A stretch of DNA of 64,000 nt from contig JACRQG010000027.1 in the NCBI GenBank assembly GCA_016222805.1, positions 358,232-422,231 of the forward strand, in the 5' to 3' direction. The notes below the pieces were generated by a model that was not told the origin of the DNA, ran no database searches, and was given only the letters and a program-made list of their open reading frames with translations. The translations under genes were made by a program, and so were the position numbers. Every line of letters starts with the position of its first letter. Position 1 is the first letter of the stretch. Below are positions 26,277 to 35,550 of this stretch, piece after piece. This stretch comes from Verrucomicrobiota bacterium (lineage in GTDB: Bacteria; Verrucomicrobiota; Verrucomicrobiia; Opitutales; Opitutaceae).

Positions 26277-28313
26277 TCAGCCCATCCAGGCCGCGACGTG
26301 ATCGATGACCGACGCCTTGGTCGGCCGGAAGGCTTGTTCGAGCTCGGGTGCGAACGGCACCGGGAGGTCCAGGGCGGCCAGCCGCAGCGGCGCGGCCTTG
26401 AGGCGACCAAACCCGTTCTCGACCAGCCGGCTGACCAGTTCGGCGCCGAAACCGTGGGTGCGGCGGCCTTCGTGGAGGACAATCAGCCGGCCTGTCCGGT
26501 CGAGGGACTCCCGGATGGCTTCCAGCCGGAGGGGCGCCAGGGCGCGCAGGTCGAAAACCTCGAACGCCACCTCGTATTCGGCCGAGAAGTACTCGGCCAC
26601 CTCCGTCGCGAGGTGGACCATTTCCCCGTAGGTGACGAGGGTGGCGAAGTCGCCGGCCCGCACGCGGCGGGGCTGCCAGACCTCCCGGTAGGCGGGATCC
26701 CAGGCCACGGGTGCGCGGCCGCGCCGGTAGAGGCCCTTGTGTTCGAAGAGGAGGACCGGGTTGTTGTCCTCGTAGGCGGCGAGGATGGCGTTGAAGGCAT
26801 CCTGGGGCGTGCTGGGGTACAGCGCCTTGAGGCCTGGCATCGACAGGAAGTACGACTCGAGTTCCTGCGAATGGAAGGAGCCGAAGGTGAGGCCGCCGCC
26901 GCAGGGCAGGCGCAGCACGAGGGGGCACGCGGCGCCCGAGCGGAAGTGCATCGTCGCGGCGTTGAGCGTGATCTGCGTGGAGGCCTCGGTCGCGAAGTCG
27001 GCAAACTGGAACTCCTCGATCGGACGGTGGCCGTTGAGCGCGAGACCGATCGCGTAACCCGTGCAGGCGCTCTCGGCCAGCGGCGTGTTCAGCACGCGCG
27101 GGCGGCCGAAGTCCTTGAGCAGGCCATCGGTGACCTTGAAGGCGCCTCCGTACGTCGCGATGTCCTGGCCGAGCAGGAGCGATTCGGGACGTTCGGTGAG
27201 GATCTTGCGCAGGGCCAGGTTGACGGCCTGGGCAAGGTTAAGCGGGGCGGGGGAAGCCGGGGTGGGCGCCCAGGCGGGGGCGGGGGAGGCCGGGGCATAC
27301 AGGTCCGACTCCATGCCCGTGGGATCCGGGCGGGGGACAGTGAGAGCGACCTTCACGCAGGCTTCGAGGAAAGCGCCTAGTTCGGCCTCCACCGCCTCGA
27401 TCCGGGCCGCCCCGAATTGGGTGACGAGCGAGGCCCGCACGCGCGGAAGGGAGTCCCGGGCAAAGAAGCCGTCCGCCTCCCCGGGCTGCAGGTAGTCGCA
27501 GGTGTCGTAGGCTGCGTGCCCGCGGAGGCGCAGGGTGCGGGCTTCCAGCAGCAGCGGGCGCCCGGAGGTGCGTACCTGCTCGATGGCGGCGGCGAGGACG
27601 CGGGCGTTCTCCAGCACGTCCTGCGTGGTGTCGAGCACGCGCCCCTCGATGCCGTAGCCGGCGGCCCGGCGCCAAAGTTCGGTCCCGGCGGCAAACTGCT
27701 CGGAGACCGGCGTCGAGTAGGCGTAGCCGTTGTTCTCGATGACAAAGAGGACCGGGATCCCGAGCAGCGAAGCGAGATTCAGGGTCTCGTGGACATCGCC
27801 GGTGCTGGAACACCCATCGCCGAAGAACGCGAAGCCGACGGCGGCGCGGCCGAGGCGGCGCTGCGAATCCGTGGTGCCGGCCACCGTCGAAAGCATTGCC
27901 CCGAGGTGGCTGATCATCGGCAGCGAGCGGTGGGCGGGATCACCGTGATGGATGTTGCCCTCGCGGGCGCGGGTGGGACTGGCGGCGTTGGCGAAGTACT
28001 GGTTGAGGTGCTCGCAGAGGTGGCCGCCCCAGATCAGGTGGCCGGCAAGGTCGCGGTGGGTGAAGGAGACCACGTCGATCCCTTTGTCCGCGAGCAGAGC
28101 GAGCGGCACGATGAAACCTTCGTGGCCCTGCCCGCCGGTCACGGTACCCCGAATCAGGCCCTGGCGAAAGAGCTCGAGGATGCGGTTGTCGGTGGTCCGC
28201 GCGAGGTGCATCCAGGCGTAGATGCGCAGCAGGGCGTCGGCCGGATTCTGCACGAGGTCGGCGGGACGCAGGTCATGCGCCTCGAGGATCGCGGGAGGAG
28301 TCGGGAAAGCCAT
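26277..28313 (-). CDS. Fused E1 alpha/beta subunit of a 2-oxoacid dehydrogenase (TPP-dependent)
   Basis: 678 residues from the ATG at 28313. The N-terminal half is an E1 alpha subunit: GGQGHEGFIVPLALL, the TPP motif starting FFGDGCSSTGDVHE and ending FVIENNGYAY, and the phosphorylation-loop-like RLRGHAAYDTCDY. A roughly 40-residue Ala/Pro linker (about 335-365) leads to the beta subunit: LLLGQDIATYGGAFKVTDGL, ESACTGYAIGLALNGHRPIEEFQFADF, LRLPCGGGLTFGSFHSQELE and LIVLHEGRRTHGFGAELV. Family members decarboxylate branched-chain 2-oxoacids or pyruvate; the substrate here is open. No E2 or E3 gene is in the window. Confidence 0.9.
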   Translation of the reverse strand: MAFPTPPAILEAHDLRPADLVQNPADALLRIYAWMHLARTTDNRILELFRQGLIRGTVTGGQGHEGFIVPLALLADKGIDVVSFTHRDLAGHLIWGGHLCEHLNQYFANAASPTRAREGNIHHGDPAHRSLPMISHLGAMLSTVAGTTDSQRRLGRAAVGFAFFGDGCSSTGDVHETLNLASLLGIPVLFVIENNGYAYSTPVSEQFAAGTELWRRAAGYGIEGRVLDTTQDVLENARVLAAAIEQVRTSGRPLLLEARTLRLRGHAAYDTCDYLQPGEADGFFARDSLPRVRASLVTQFGAARIEAVEAELGAFLEACVKVALTVPRPDPTGMESDLYAPASPAPAWAPTPASPAPLNLAQAVNLALRKILTERPESLLLGQDIATYGGAFKVTDGLLKDFGRPRVLNTPLAESACTGYAIGLALNGHRPIEEFQFADFATEASTQITLNAATMHFRSGAACPLVLRLPCGGGLTFGSFHSQELESYFLSMPGLKALYPSTPQDAFNAILAAYEDNNPVLLFEHKGLYRRGRAPVAWDPAYREVWQPRRVRAGDFATLVTYGEMVHLATEVAEYFSAEYEVAFEVFDLRALAPLRLEAIRESLDRTGRLIVLHEGRRTHGFGAELVSRLVENGFGRLKAAPLRLAALDLPVPFAPELEQAFRPTKASVIDHVAAWMG

Positions 28314-28540
28314 GAACGGTGGGGCGGACGCTGAAGCCGCGATGCGGGGCCGGCAAGGCGGGAGATCGGGCCGGCGGTCGGGGTGAAACCTCGCCGGACC
28401 CCGGCGGCGGGCCGCCGCAGGAAGAGGTGGCTCCCTCTCCCGGGGGCGGGCCTCAGGGCAATCGTACGCCGATCGTGGAGCGGTCACCGGGAGCCAACGT
28501 TTCGCTGGATTCGCGCCCGGGGTGGTGTTGGGTTGGTCGC

Positions 28541-29365
28541 ATGCCGCTGCCGCCCCTTCACGATGATCTCTATGCGATCCTCGGTGTCGGGCGTACCGCG
28601 TCCCCATCGGAAATAACGGCGGCGTTTCGGCGGCAGGCCAAGCTGCTGCACCCCGACAAGAACAAGGGGAGGGATACCACCGAGGACTTCCGCCGGCTGC
28701 AACAGGCCTACGAAATCCTGGGGGATCCGGCCACGCGCTCGGAATACGACCAGCGATTCGAGTTCAAGGCGGCGCGGCCGGCGCCTGTCCGGCCGGTGGT
28801 GGTGCCGCCGGTGGAACGACGCCGTCCGGTCCGCCTCGTCCTGGCTGCCGTGGCGGTGGTGGCGGCGGGTGCCGGCGTTCTTTTCTACCTGGTCCTGACC
28901 ACCTGGGTCGAGCCCTCCCGCCCCGTCGTGCACCGGCCGGCGGAGCGCGGTTTGAGCCTGTCGGAACTGGAGCGCGAGATGGAGGGGGCGATGGCCAAGT
29001 ATGCCCAGGACTATGCGGGCAACCGCCCGGCCGCGCCCGACGTTGAGCTCGTGGGCCGGGATGGCCGGACCTTTCTCCTGACTGCCGTCGCCCACCAGAA
29101 GATCCGGCCGAACCACGAACGCTTGGTGCGGGAGGGGGCGGCCCTGAAACGGCGGCAAGGGGAGCTCGAGACGCGGCGCCAAGGCCTCGAGACCGAGCAG
29201 CGCGCCCTGGTGACGACGGACGCGGTGGCGGTGGTGGCGTTCAGCATGAAGGTCGACGCCTTCAATCGGGATGGCCAGGCGCTGCACCGCGAGGTGGAGG
29301 TTCACCTGAAGGAGCTGGAGGAGTTCTTCAAGGAGGTCGAACGCCTGGCGCTGCGCGCCCGGTGA
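28541..29365 (+). CDS. DnaJ-domain single-pass membrane protein
   Basis: 274 residues from the ATG at 28541. The J domain occupies about residues 7-70 (DDLYAILGVGRTASPSEITA, HPDKNKGRDTTEDFRRLQQAYEILGDPATRSEYD) with an intact HPD motif, so it can stimulate an Hsp70. A membrane segment follows (about residues 90-112, LVLAAVAVVAAGAGVLFYLVL). The remainder is a helical, coiled-coil-like region rich in Arg and Glu (LERLVREG, RRQGELETRRQGLETEQRAL). This is not the classical DnaJ with zinc fingers. The 3' end overlaps the convergent beta-helix gene by 38 bp. Confidence 0.85.
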   Translation: MPLPPLHDDLYAILGVGRTASPSEITAAFRRQAKLLHPDKNKGRDTTEDFRRLQQAYEILGDPATRSEYDQRFEFKAARPAPVRPVVVPPVERRRPVRLVLAAVAVVAAGAGVLFYLVLTTWVEPSRPVVHRPAERGLSLSELEREMEGAMAKYAQDYAGNRPAAPDVELVGRDGRTFLLTAVAHQKIRPNHERLVREGAALKRRQGELETRRQGLETEQRALVTTDAVAVVAFSMKVDAFNRDGQALHREVEVHLKELEEFFKEVERLALRAR

Positions 29366-30818
29366 TTGGGGAGGCGGGCGCGTCGAAATAACCGGCCGCC
29401 TCGCCGGGTGTCCGCACGACCGGCTCCGGATTGAAGAGCCCGGAGATGTCGTACTGGCCGTCCCCGCCGCGCGACTTCGCGCCGTAGGCGGCCTTGGAGC
29501 GAAATGCACCCCGCTGGGCGACGCGCACGTACTCGTTGGCGAAGACGTGCACGGTGGTGAAGTTGATGCCCGCGGCGGCCTGAAGCAGGGTCCGCTTTTC
29601 GTCGTTGGTGCCCGTCCGGAGAATCATGGCGTCGCGGGCGTCGAGCAGATGCCGGCGGCCGGGCGGATCGAAGCCGCTGTGGTGGAAGAGAACCGCGGTG
29701 CGGTTGGCCGGCACGGCTTCGTCCTCGTAGATGAACCGGTTGTGGCAAAAGAGGAAGTGCGTGCCGAAGTACTCGTAGTTCGGATGGGCCGACTTCGCGG
29801 CCGGATTGTCGTCGTTGAACAGCGGAACGGCGATAAAGGCCTGATGGGTGCCGGTGAACCGACCGGTGGAACGGAAGGTGCAGCCCGCGACCACGCCAAA
29901 GTCGGTGCTGTCGCGGAAGCGGAGGTAGTCGCCGGCACAGTCCTCGAAATGGCAGTCGACGAAGCGGAGGTGCTGCGGGTCGTAGGCGTTGTAGACCATG
30001 TGGGCGTGGCCTCCGCTGCCGACGCGCTCGAAGCGGCAGCGCACAAACGTCACGTGCGAGGTCGCGGCTCCGGCCGTGCCGCTGGCTCCGTAATAGACCC
30101 CGTCGAGGTCGTGCCAGTGACAGTCTTCGATGCGCAGGTGGCGTGAGCCGCCGAAGTTGGTGGCGTAGCTGATCGGTTTGCGCGGGGCGGTAAAACGCAG
30201 GCGGCGCACGACGACGTTGCGGCAGCCGCTGAGGAAGAGGAAACCGGGACCCTGGTTGTTCGTCCGCGAGTAGTCGGGGTCTTCGGAATGCCGCGTGAAC
30301 ACCACCGCGCCGGCCCGCTCTCCCTCGATGACCAGCGGATGCGAGTCGTGCCCGATCCATTGCAAACGAAGGGGAGGCTGGCGTCGCCGGGCCTCCGCGC
30401 TGACGACATAGGTGCCGCTGAGAAAGATCACCGTCACGGGACCGCGGGCGAGGCGCGCGCGGACGTCGGTCCAGAACCGTTCGTCCCGGAAGTCGGCGGC
30501 ATCCGCGGCGTTTTCTCCCGTCGCTCGCCCTTGCGGGTCCGCTGCGACAAATCGGATTTCAGGCGGAGGGACGGCCGGTGGGGTCGCCGCGGCGGCACCC
30601 GCGGCGAGGCTCGCCAGCATGCCCAGGCCCAGCCGGAGCAGGGGGGCAGGCCAGGGGCGAAGGGCGAAGGAAGGCCGGGGTATTCGGGACTCGAGGGGCA
30701 CGTGCAGGGCCCATCGTGCGAAATCCGGCCGCGAGGAAAACACCGATCTTGCGGCAGTCCGGGGCTTCCGCGCACCATCGCCGCCGGTTACGTTTGTTTC
30801 CGGGCAAAGAATCCCCAA
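29328..30818 (-). CDS. Exported right-handed beta-helix protein (PL6-like)
   Basis: Up to 496 residues; the first ATG is at 30818, only 4 bp from the divergent sulfatase start, and a GTG at 30701 would put a normal signal peptide (RPWPAPLLRLGLGMLASLAAGAAA) near the N-terminus, so the shorter start is likely. The body has beta-helix coils: GPGFLFLSGCRNVVVRRLRF, SRHLRIEDCHWHDLDGVYYG, VTFVRCRFERVGSGGHAHMVY, and HFLFCHNRFIYEDEAVPANR. This pattern resembles chondroitinase-B/alginate-lyase-like (PL6) helices, but catalytic Lys and Arg cannot be assigned confidently. Adjacency to two sulfatases suggests a sulfated polysaccharide target. Confidence 0.7.
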   Translation of the reverse strand: MGILCPETNVTGGDGARKPRTAARSVFSSRPDFARWALHVPLESRIPRPSFALRPWPAPLLRLGLGMLASLAAGAAAATPPAVPPPEIRFVAADPQGRATGENAADAADFRDERFWTDVRARLARGPVTVIFLSGTYVVSAEARRRQPPLRLQWIGHDSHPLVIEGERAGAVVFTRHSEDPDYSRTNNQGPGFLFLSGCRNVVVRRLRFTAPRKPISYATNFGGSRHLRIEDCHWHDLDGVYYGASGTAGAATSHVTFVRCRFERVGSGGHAHMVYNAYDPQHLRFVDCHFEDCAGDYLRFRDSTDFGVVAGCTFRSTGRFTGTHQAFIAVPLFNDDNPAAKSAHPNYEYFGTHFLFCHNRFIYEDEAVPANRTAVLFHHSGFDPPGRRHLLDARDAMILRTGTNDEKRTLLQAAAGINFTTVHVFANEYVRVAQRGAFRSKAAYGAKSRGGDGQYDISGLFNPEPVVRTPGEAAGYFDAPASPITGRAAPGVRPP

Positions 30819-30821
30819 CCG

Positions 30822-32567
30822 ATGCGCCTTCCTGTTCTACTCCTGTTCCTCACGGCCGCCGGCGCCTGCGCCGCCACCCGGCCCAATGTGATTCTGATCA
30901 TGTCCGATGACATGGGTTACTCGGATCTTGGCTGCTACGGCGGCGAAATCCCGACTCCCCAACTCGACGCCCTGGCGAAAGGTGGCGTGCGGTTCACGCA
31001 ATTCTACAATGGCGCCCGCTGCTGCCCGACCCGGGCTTCCCTCCTCACGGGACTCTATGCGCACCAGGCCGGCATTGGTCACATGGTCGAGGACCTCGGT
31101 ACGCCTGCCTACCAGGGCGAACTCAGCCGGCAAGCGGTGACGATTGCCGAGGTGCTCAAGCCGGCGGGTTATCGGACCTACATGGCCGGCAAGTGGCATG
31201 TGACGCCGGGCCGTCCGCTCGAGCGCATGAAGGAGCGGAACCAGAACTGGCCGCGCAAGCGCGGCTTTGATCGGTTCTACGGCACGATTCACGGCTCCGG
31301 CAGTTTCTGGGACCCGAGCGCACTGGTGCGGGACGACGACTTCATCTCCCCGGCCAACGATCCCGAATACCGGCCGGCCGAGTACTACTATACCGACGCG
31401 ATCAGCGACCACGCCGTGCGGTACGTGCGCGAGCACGCCCGCGACCACCGCGACCGTCCGTTCTTCCTCTACGTGGCCTACACCGCCGCGCACTGGCCGA
31501 TGCACGCCCGCGAGAGCGACATCGCCAGGCACCGGGGCCGCTACGATGCCGGCTACGATGCGCTGCGGGCCTCCCGCTGGGAGAAACAGAAGCGTCTTGG
31601 CGTCGTACGCGAGGAGTGGGGGCTTACGCCCACGGCGGAGGATTTCTCCCAGGTCAAGGATCGGGCGTTCGAGACGCGGTGCATGGAGGTCTACGCCGCG
31701 ATGGTCGAAGTCATGGACCAGGGCATCGGGCGCCTGGTGGCGGAGTTGAAGGCGCAGGGCCAGTTCGACAACACCCTCATTCTCTTTCTGCAGGACAACG
31801 GCGGCTGCGCGGAAACCAACGGGCGCGTGGGCACCGGGCAGCCGCGGGCCGCCCAGCCTTCGCTGCCGCCGGTGCCGAAGGAGACGATCCAGTTCACCAA
31901 CCGGCCGCCGCAGACCCGCGACGGCTGGCCGATGCGCGTGGGCTACGGGGTGATGCCGGGCCCGGCCGACACTTACATCGCCTACGGGCGCGGGTGGGCC
32001 AACGTCAGCAACACGCCGTTCCGCGAGTACAAGCACTGGGTGCACGAGGGCGGGATCTCGACCCCGCTCATCGCGCACTGGCCGGCGGGAATGAAGGCCG
32101 GGGGCGAGGCCGGGAAATTGTGCCATGAGCCTGCGCACTTGATCGACGTGATGGCGACGTGCGTGGACCTCGGCGCGGCGAAGTACCCGGCCGAGTTTAA
32201 CGGGGAGAGAATCAAGCCCATGGAAGGAAAGAGCCTGAAACCGCTCTTCAACTCCCCCGGTCTCCCTCTCTCCTCGTCTCCGCGTCCCCTGTTCTGGGAG
32301 CACGAGGGCAACAAGGCGATGCGCCTCGGCCCATGGAAGATCGTCAGCAAGCACAAACAGGGCTGGGAGCTGTATAATATCGACGCGGATCGCACCGAGC
32401 AGCGGGATCTCGCGGCGGGTCAGCCCGAACGAGTGCGGGCCATGGCCGCGCAATGGCAGACCTGGGCGGATCGCGTGGGTGTGACGCCCTGGGCCCACGA
32501 CATTCCCGAGGGCTCGGGGGCGAGTCCGACGGGCAAGGGCAAGAAGAAGTCCGGCAAGTCCGAGTAA
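30822..32567 (+). CDS. Exported type I sulfatase (first of tandem pair)
   Basis: 581 residues from the ATG at 30822 with signal peptide MRLPVLLLFLTAAGACAA. The sulfatase core starts PNVILIMSDDMGYSDLGCYG with paired metal-binding Asp residues, and CCPTR (67-71) contains the C-X-P-T-R signature whose first Cys is converted to formylglycine. GKWHVTPGRP, HWPMHARESD and DNGGCAETN supply further active-site positions. The C-terminal part has LIDVMATCVDLGAAKYPAEF and a typical RLGPWKIV tail. It removes sulfate from a sugar or aryl ester outside the cytosol; the natural substrate is unknown. The second sulfatase starts 16 bp later and is a close paralog, indicating tandem duplication. Confidence 0.93.
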   Translation: MRLPVLLLFLTAAGACAATRPNVILIMSDDMGYSDLGCYGGEIPTPQLDALAKGGVRFTQFYNGARCCPTRASLLTGLYAHQAGIGHMVEDLGTPAYQGELSRQAVTIAEVLKPAGYRTYMAGKWHVTPGRPLERMKERNQNWPRKRGFDRFYGTIHGSGSFWDPSALVRDDDFISPANDPEYRPAEYYYTDAISDHAVRYVREHARDHRDRPFFLYVAYTAAHWPMHARESDIARHRGRYDAGYDALRASRWEKQKRLGVVREEWGLTPTAEDFSQVKDRAFETRCMEVYAAMVEVMDQGIGRLVAELKAQGQFDNTLILFLQDNGGCAETNGRVGTGQPRAAQPSLPPVPKETIQFTNRPPQTRDGWPMRVGYGVMPGPADTYIAYGRGWANVSNTPFREYKHWVHEGGISTPLIAHWPAGMKAGGEAGKLCHEPAHLIDVMATCVDLGAAKYPAEFNGERIKPMEGKSLKPLFNSPGLPLSSSPRPLFWEHEGNKAMRLGPWKIVSKHKQGWELYNIDADRTEQRDLAAGQPERVRAMAAQWQTWADRVGVTPWAHDIPEGSGASPTGKGKKKSGKSE

Positions 32568-32583
32568 CCTCCCGCCTTCGCCG

Positions 32584-34305
32584 ATGCTCCGCCTGTGTCT
32601 GCTGGTTTGGCTGGCCGCGATCTCCGCGATGGCCGCCGAGCGTCCAAACATCGTCCTGATTCTGTCCGACGACATGGGGTATTCGGACCTCGGCTGCTAC
32701 GGTGGCGAGATCGCCACGCCTCACCTCGACGCGCTGGCGCAGGGTGGCCTGCGGTTCACGCAATTCTACAACGCCACCCGGTGTTGCCCCACGCGGGCGT
32801 CGCTCCTGACCGGGCTTTACCCGCACCAGGCAGGCATGGGCTTCATGGTGCGCAAGGTGGACCATCCCGGCTACGCCGGCGATCTGAGCCCGCAGGCGGT
32901 CACGCTGGCCGAGGTGTTGCGGTCCGCCGGATATCGCACCGCCATGGCCGGCAAGTGGCATGTCGCCCTTTCGCATCACCCGAAGGACGGGATCGGCAAC
33001 TGGCCGGTGCAGCGCGGATTTGATCGCTTCTACGGTACGCTGCGCGGTTTTGGCAGCTTCTACGACCCCGACACGCTCTGCCGCCAGAACACCTTCATCT
33101 CGCCGGAGAACGACCCGGAGTACCGGCCGGAGCGCTATTACTACACGGACGCGATCACCGACAACGCGATCCAGTTCCTGCGCGAAGGGAGCGGGCGCCG
33201 GGAGCCGTTCTTCCTCTACGTCGCCTACACCGCGGCGCACTGGCCGCTGCAGGCCTGGGAGTCCGACATCGCCCGGTACCGTGGCAAGTACGACGCCGGC
33301 TACGACGCCATCCGCCGCGCCCGGGTGCAGCGCTTGAAAGAGCTCGGCCTCCTGCACGCCGATTGGCAGCCCGCGCCCACCATCGGGCGATGGGAGGAAG
33401 TGGCCGACAAGGCGTGGGAGGCCCGGTGCATGGAGGTCTATGCCGCGATGATCGAGTGCATGGATCGCGGCATCGGGCGGATGGTGGATCAATTGCGGCG
33501 GGACGGCCGCCTCGACAACACCCTCATCCTTTACCTCCAGGACAACGGCGCGTGCGCGGAGCGCCAGGGGCGCACGGCGGTCGTGGATCCGAAGGGGAAA
33601 AAAGCGAAGGCGCTGCCGCCGTTGCGACCGATGGCGCCGGAGGAACTCCAGACCAAGGCCACGCCGCCGATGCAGACGCGCGACGGCCGGATCGTGCGCA
33701 GCGGGCCTGGGGTGATGCCGGGCCCGGCCAATACGTATGTGGGCTACGGCGAGGCCTGGGCCAATGTGGCCAACACGCCCTTCCGCGAGTACAAGCATTG
33801 GGCACACGAGGGCGGCATCGCCACGCCGCTCATCGCCCATTGGCCGGCGGGGATCGGCGGTGGCAAAGGGGGCGGGAAACCGGCGGGGAGACTGGTGCAT
33901 GAACCCTCGCACCTGATCGATCTCATGGCGACGTGCGTGGAACTCAGCGGGGCGACGTACCCGTCCGAGTTCGGTGGCCGGAAGATCAAGCCCATGGAAG
34001 GGAGGAGCCTGAAGCCGCTCTTTGTTTCCTCGGAGGCCACCCTCTCGCCGTCCCCGCGACTGCTGTTCTGGGAGCACGAGAGCAATCGGGCGGTGAGGGC
34101 TGGGCGCTGGAAACTGGTCGCGATGGAGGATCGGCCGTGGGAACTCTACGACATGGTCGCGGATCGCACCGAAATGCACGACCTGGCCGCGCGGCACCCC
34201 GACAAGGTGCGGGAACTGGCAGCGGCGTGGGATGCGTGGGCGCAGCGCGCCGACGTGTTGCCGCTCGGCACCTGGAAGCCCGTTTATCGGACTCCCGGCA
34301 AGTAG
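32584..34305 (+). CDS. Exported type I sulfatase (second of tandem pair)
   Basis: 573 residues, signal peptide MLRLCLLVWLAAISAMAA. The order of motifs repeats that of the upstream gene almost exactly: PNIVLILSDDMGYSDLGCYG, CCPTR again at residues 67-71, AGKWHVALSHHP, HWPLQAWESD, DNGACAERQ and HWAHEGGIATPLIAHWPAG. The main difference is a basic insertion around residue 340 (KGKKAKALPP). Both copies keep the modification site, so both may be active, perhaps on different sulfate positions. No sulfatase-modifying enzyme is in the window. The gene ends 180 bp before the convergent SorC-type regulator, with paired inverted repeats between. Confidence 0.93.
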   Translation: MLRLCLLVWLAAISAMAAERPNIVLILSDDMGYSDLGCYGGEIATPHLDALAQGGLRFTQFYNATRCCPTRASLLTGLYPHQAGMGFMVRKVDHPGYAGDLSPQAVTLAEVLRSAGYRTAMAGKWHVALSHHPKDGIGNWPVQRGFDRFYGTLRGFGSFYDPDTLCRQNTFISPENDPEYRPERYYYTDAITDNAIQFLREGSGRREPFFLYVAYTAAHWPLQAWESDIARYRGKYDAGYDAIRRARVQRLKELGLLHADWQPAPTIGRWEEVADKAWEARCMEVYAAMIECMDRGIGRMVDQLRRDGRLDNTLILYLQDNGACAERQGRTAVVDPKGKKAKALPPLRPMAPEELQTKATPPMQTRDGRIVRSGPGVMPGPANTYVGYGEAWANVANTPFREYKHWAHEGGIATPLIAHWPAGIGGGKGGGKPAGRLVHEPSHLIDLMATCVELSGATYPSEFGGRKIKPMEGRSLKPLFVSSEATLSPSPRLLFWEHESNRAVRAGRWKLVAMEDRPWELYDMVADRTEMHDLAARHPDKVRELAAAWDAWAQRADVLPLGTWKPVYRTPGK

Positions 34306-34389
34306 AGGATCCTCGCTCCACTCTTGCTGCGTGGTCGTCGTCGGCCGGGTAGTACCGTGTTCGGTCGACTCACTTCGTTGGAGATTCCG

Positions 34390-34465
34390 TGTGGGCGGGG
34401 CGACCTCGCCCCGCGTGCAGTGCGATCTGAAACCAAAGATGCGGGGCGGGGTCGCCTCGCCCACA
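34390..34465. repeat. Inverted repeat pair between convergent genes
   Basis: Two 25-base arms (34390-34414 and 34441-34465), each starting or ending with TGTGGGCGGGGCGA or its complement, are near-complementary across a 26-base spacer and can form one long hairpin. Each arm also folds on itself (GGGGCGACCTCGCCCC). The same arms, in the same arrangement, occur at 39797-39874, so the pair brackets the regulator, receptor and first phosphodiesterase. It may act as a bidirectional terminator. Confidence 0.6.
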
Positions 34466-34484
34466 GGATCCAAACCAAACGATC

Positions 34485-35450
34485 CTACGGCGGGGCAATC
34501 GCCCCCGAGACGAGCGCCTGCGCCCCGTCTTCGTCGATCAGCAGCGCTTTCAGCAGCCCGCCGCGCAGGGCCGCCGCCACCGCCGGGGCGCGGTCAGCGC
34601 CCGCCGCGACGCCGATCACCTGGGGAATGCGCCGCAGCAGATCCAGTTCGATGCTGATCGCACGGTTGCGCCAGGGAGACGGGCACTCGGCGCCGTGCGC
34701 ATCGAAGAAGCGGCCGCAGATTTCCCCGACGGCACCGGCCCCGCGCAGTTGCTCCACATCCGCGGGGGTGAGCACGCCGCGGTCGGAGTAGACGGATTGA
34801 TCCAGGGGACCCACGCCCACCACGGCGGCGTCAGCGCGCCGCAAGCGCTGCCAGACGGAGCGAATCTGGCCCGAGGCGAGGAAGGTGTCGCGGGTCTTGC
34901 GGTCCGGCACGAAGGCCGGCGTGCTCAGGGTGAGGAACTCGCCTCCCCAGAGGTTGACCAGGGTCCGGCCCAGTTCGAGCGCGTCGACCGGCGAGATGTT
35001 GGAGTCGATGCTGCCCATCGCCTGCACCACGGTGAGGCGGCGGGCGTCGCTGCGCCGGAAGCGGCGGACCACTTCGGCCACGCTGCGGCCGCCGCCCAGG
35101 GCGACAATCCCCGGATTGGGGAGCAGGCTCGCGATCCACGGCGCCCCGAAATGTCCGACGGTCTGGCGGGCGGCGTCGCGATCGGCATGGCGGGCGGCCT
35201 TGATTACCGCGGCGGCCGGGAGCCGGAACTTGGCGCGCAGCTGCTGCTCGAGCGCCTCGTGGCGCGGATTGTAGCGCTCGACGGAAATGCGCACGATGCC
35301 CCGCTCGCGGGCCGCGGCGAGCAGCCGCGAGATCTTCGTCTGCGACACCCGCACGAGGTTGGCCACCTCGACCTGGCCCAGGTTGTCCCCGTAGTACAGC
35401 GAGGCGGCCATGCGCAGGATGTCATCGGGATAGTCGGCGCGCTTGGGCAT
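34485..35450 (-). CDS. SorC/DeoR-family sugar-binding transcriptional regulator
   Basis: 321 residues from the ATG at 35450; a GTG four codons upstream is the alternative. The N-terminal HTH (about residues 25-55) reads LGQVEVANLVRVSQTKISRLL. The C-terminal effector domain is of the SorC type: GIVALGGGRSVAEVVRRF, VVQAMGSIDSNISPVDALELGRTLV and AAVVGVGPLDQSVYSDRG. Such regulators sense phosphorylated sugars or polyols. It is divergent from the TonB receptor gene, which suggests that it controls the receptor, phosphodiesterase and transporter cassette. The effector could be glycerol-3-phosphate, but this is inference. Confidence 0.88.
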   Translation of the reverse strand: MPKRADYPDDILRMAASLYYGDNLGQVEVANLVRVSQTKISRLLAAARERGIVRISVERYNPRHEALEQQLRAKFRLPAAAVIKAARHADRDAARQTVGHFGAPWIASLLPNPGIVALGGGRSVAEVVRRFRRSDARRLTVVQAMGSIDSNISPVDALELGRTLVNLWGGEFLTLSTPAFVPDRKTRDTFLASGQIRSVWQRLRRADAAVVGVGPLDQSVYSDRGVLTPADVEQLRGAGAVGEICGRFFDAHGAECPSPWRNRAISIELDLLRRIPQVIGVAAGADRAPAVAAALRGGLLKALLIDEDGAQALVSGAIAPP

Positions 35451-35485
35451 GGCGGTGACCATCCTGTGACAAAGGGGCGAACGCG

Positions 35486-35516
35486 GAGCAAATAATTAGT
35501 CGCATAAATTTTTCAC
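35486..35516. promoter_or_regulatory. AT-rich candidate operator/promoter between regulator and receptor
   Basis: In the 100-bp divergent gap the block AGCAAATAATTAGTCGCATA, followed by AATTTTTCACTC, is far richer in A/T than the surroundings. Such a block between a SorC-type regulator and its divergent target is a plausible operator with overlapping promoters. No exact palindrome is visible. Confidence 0.45.
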
Positions 35517-35550
35517 TCGCGCCAGGGCCGATCCCGGAGCAGCCCTTTGG

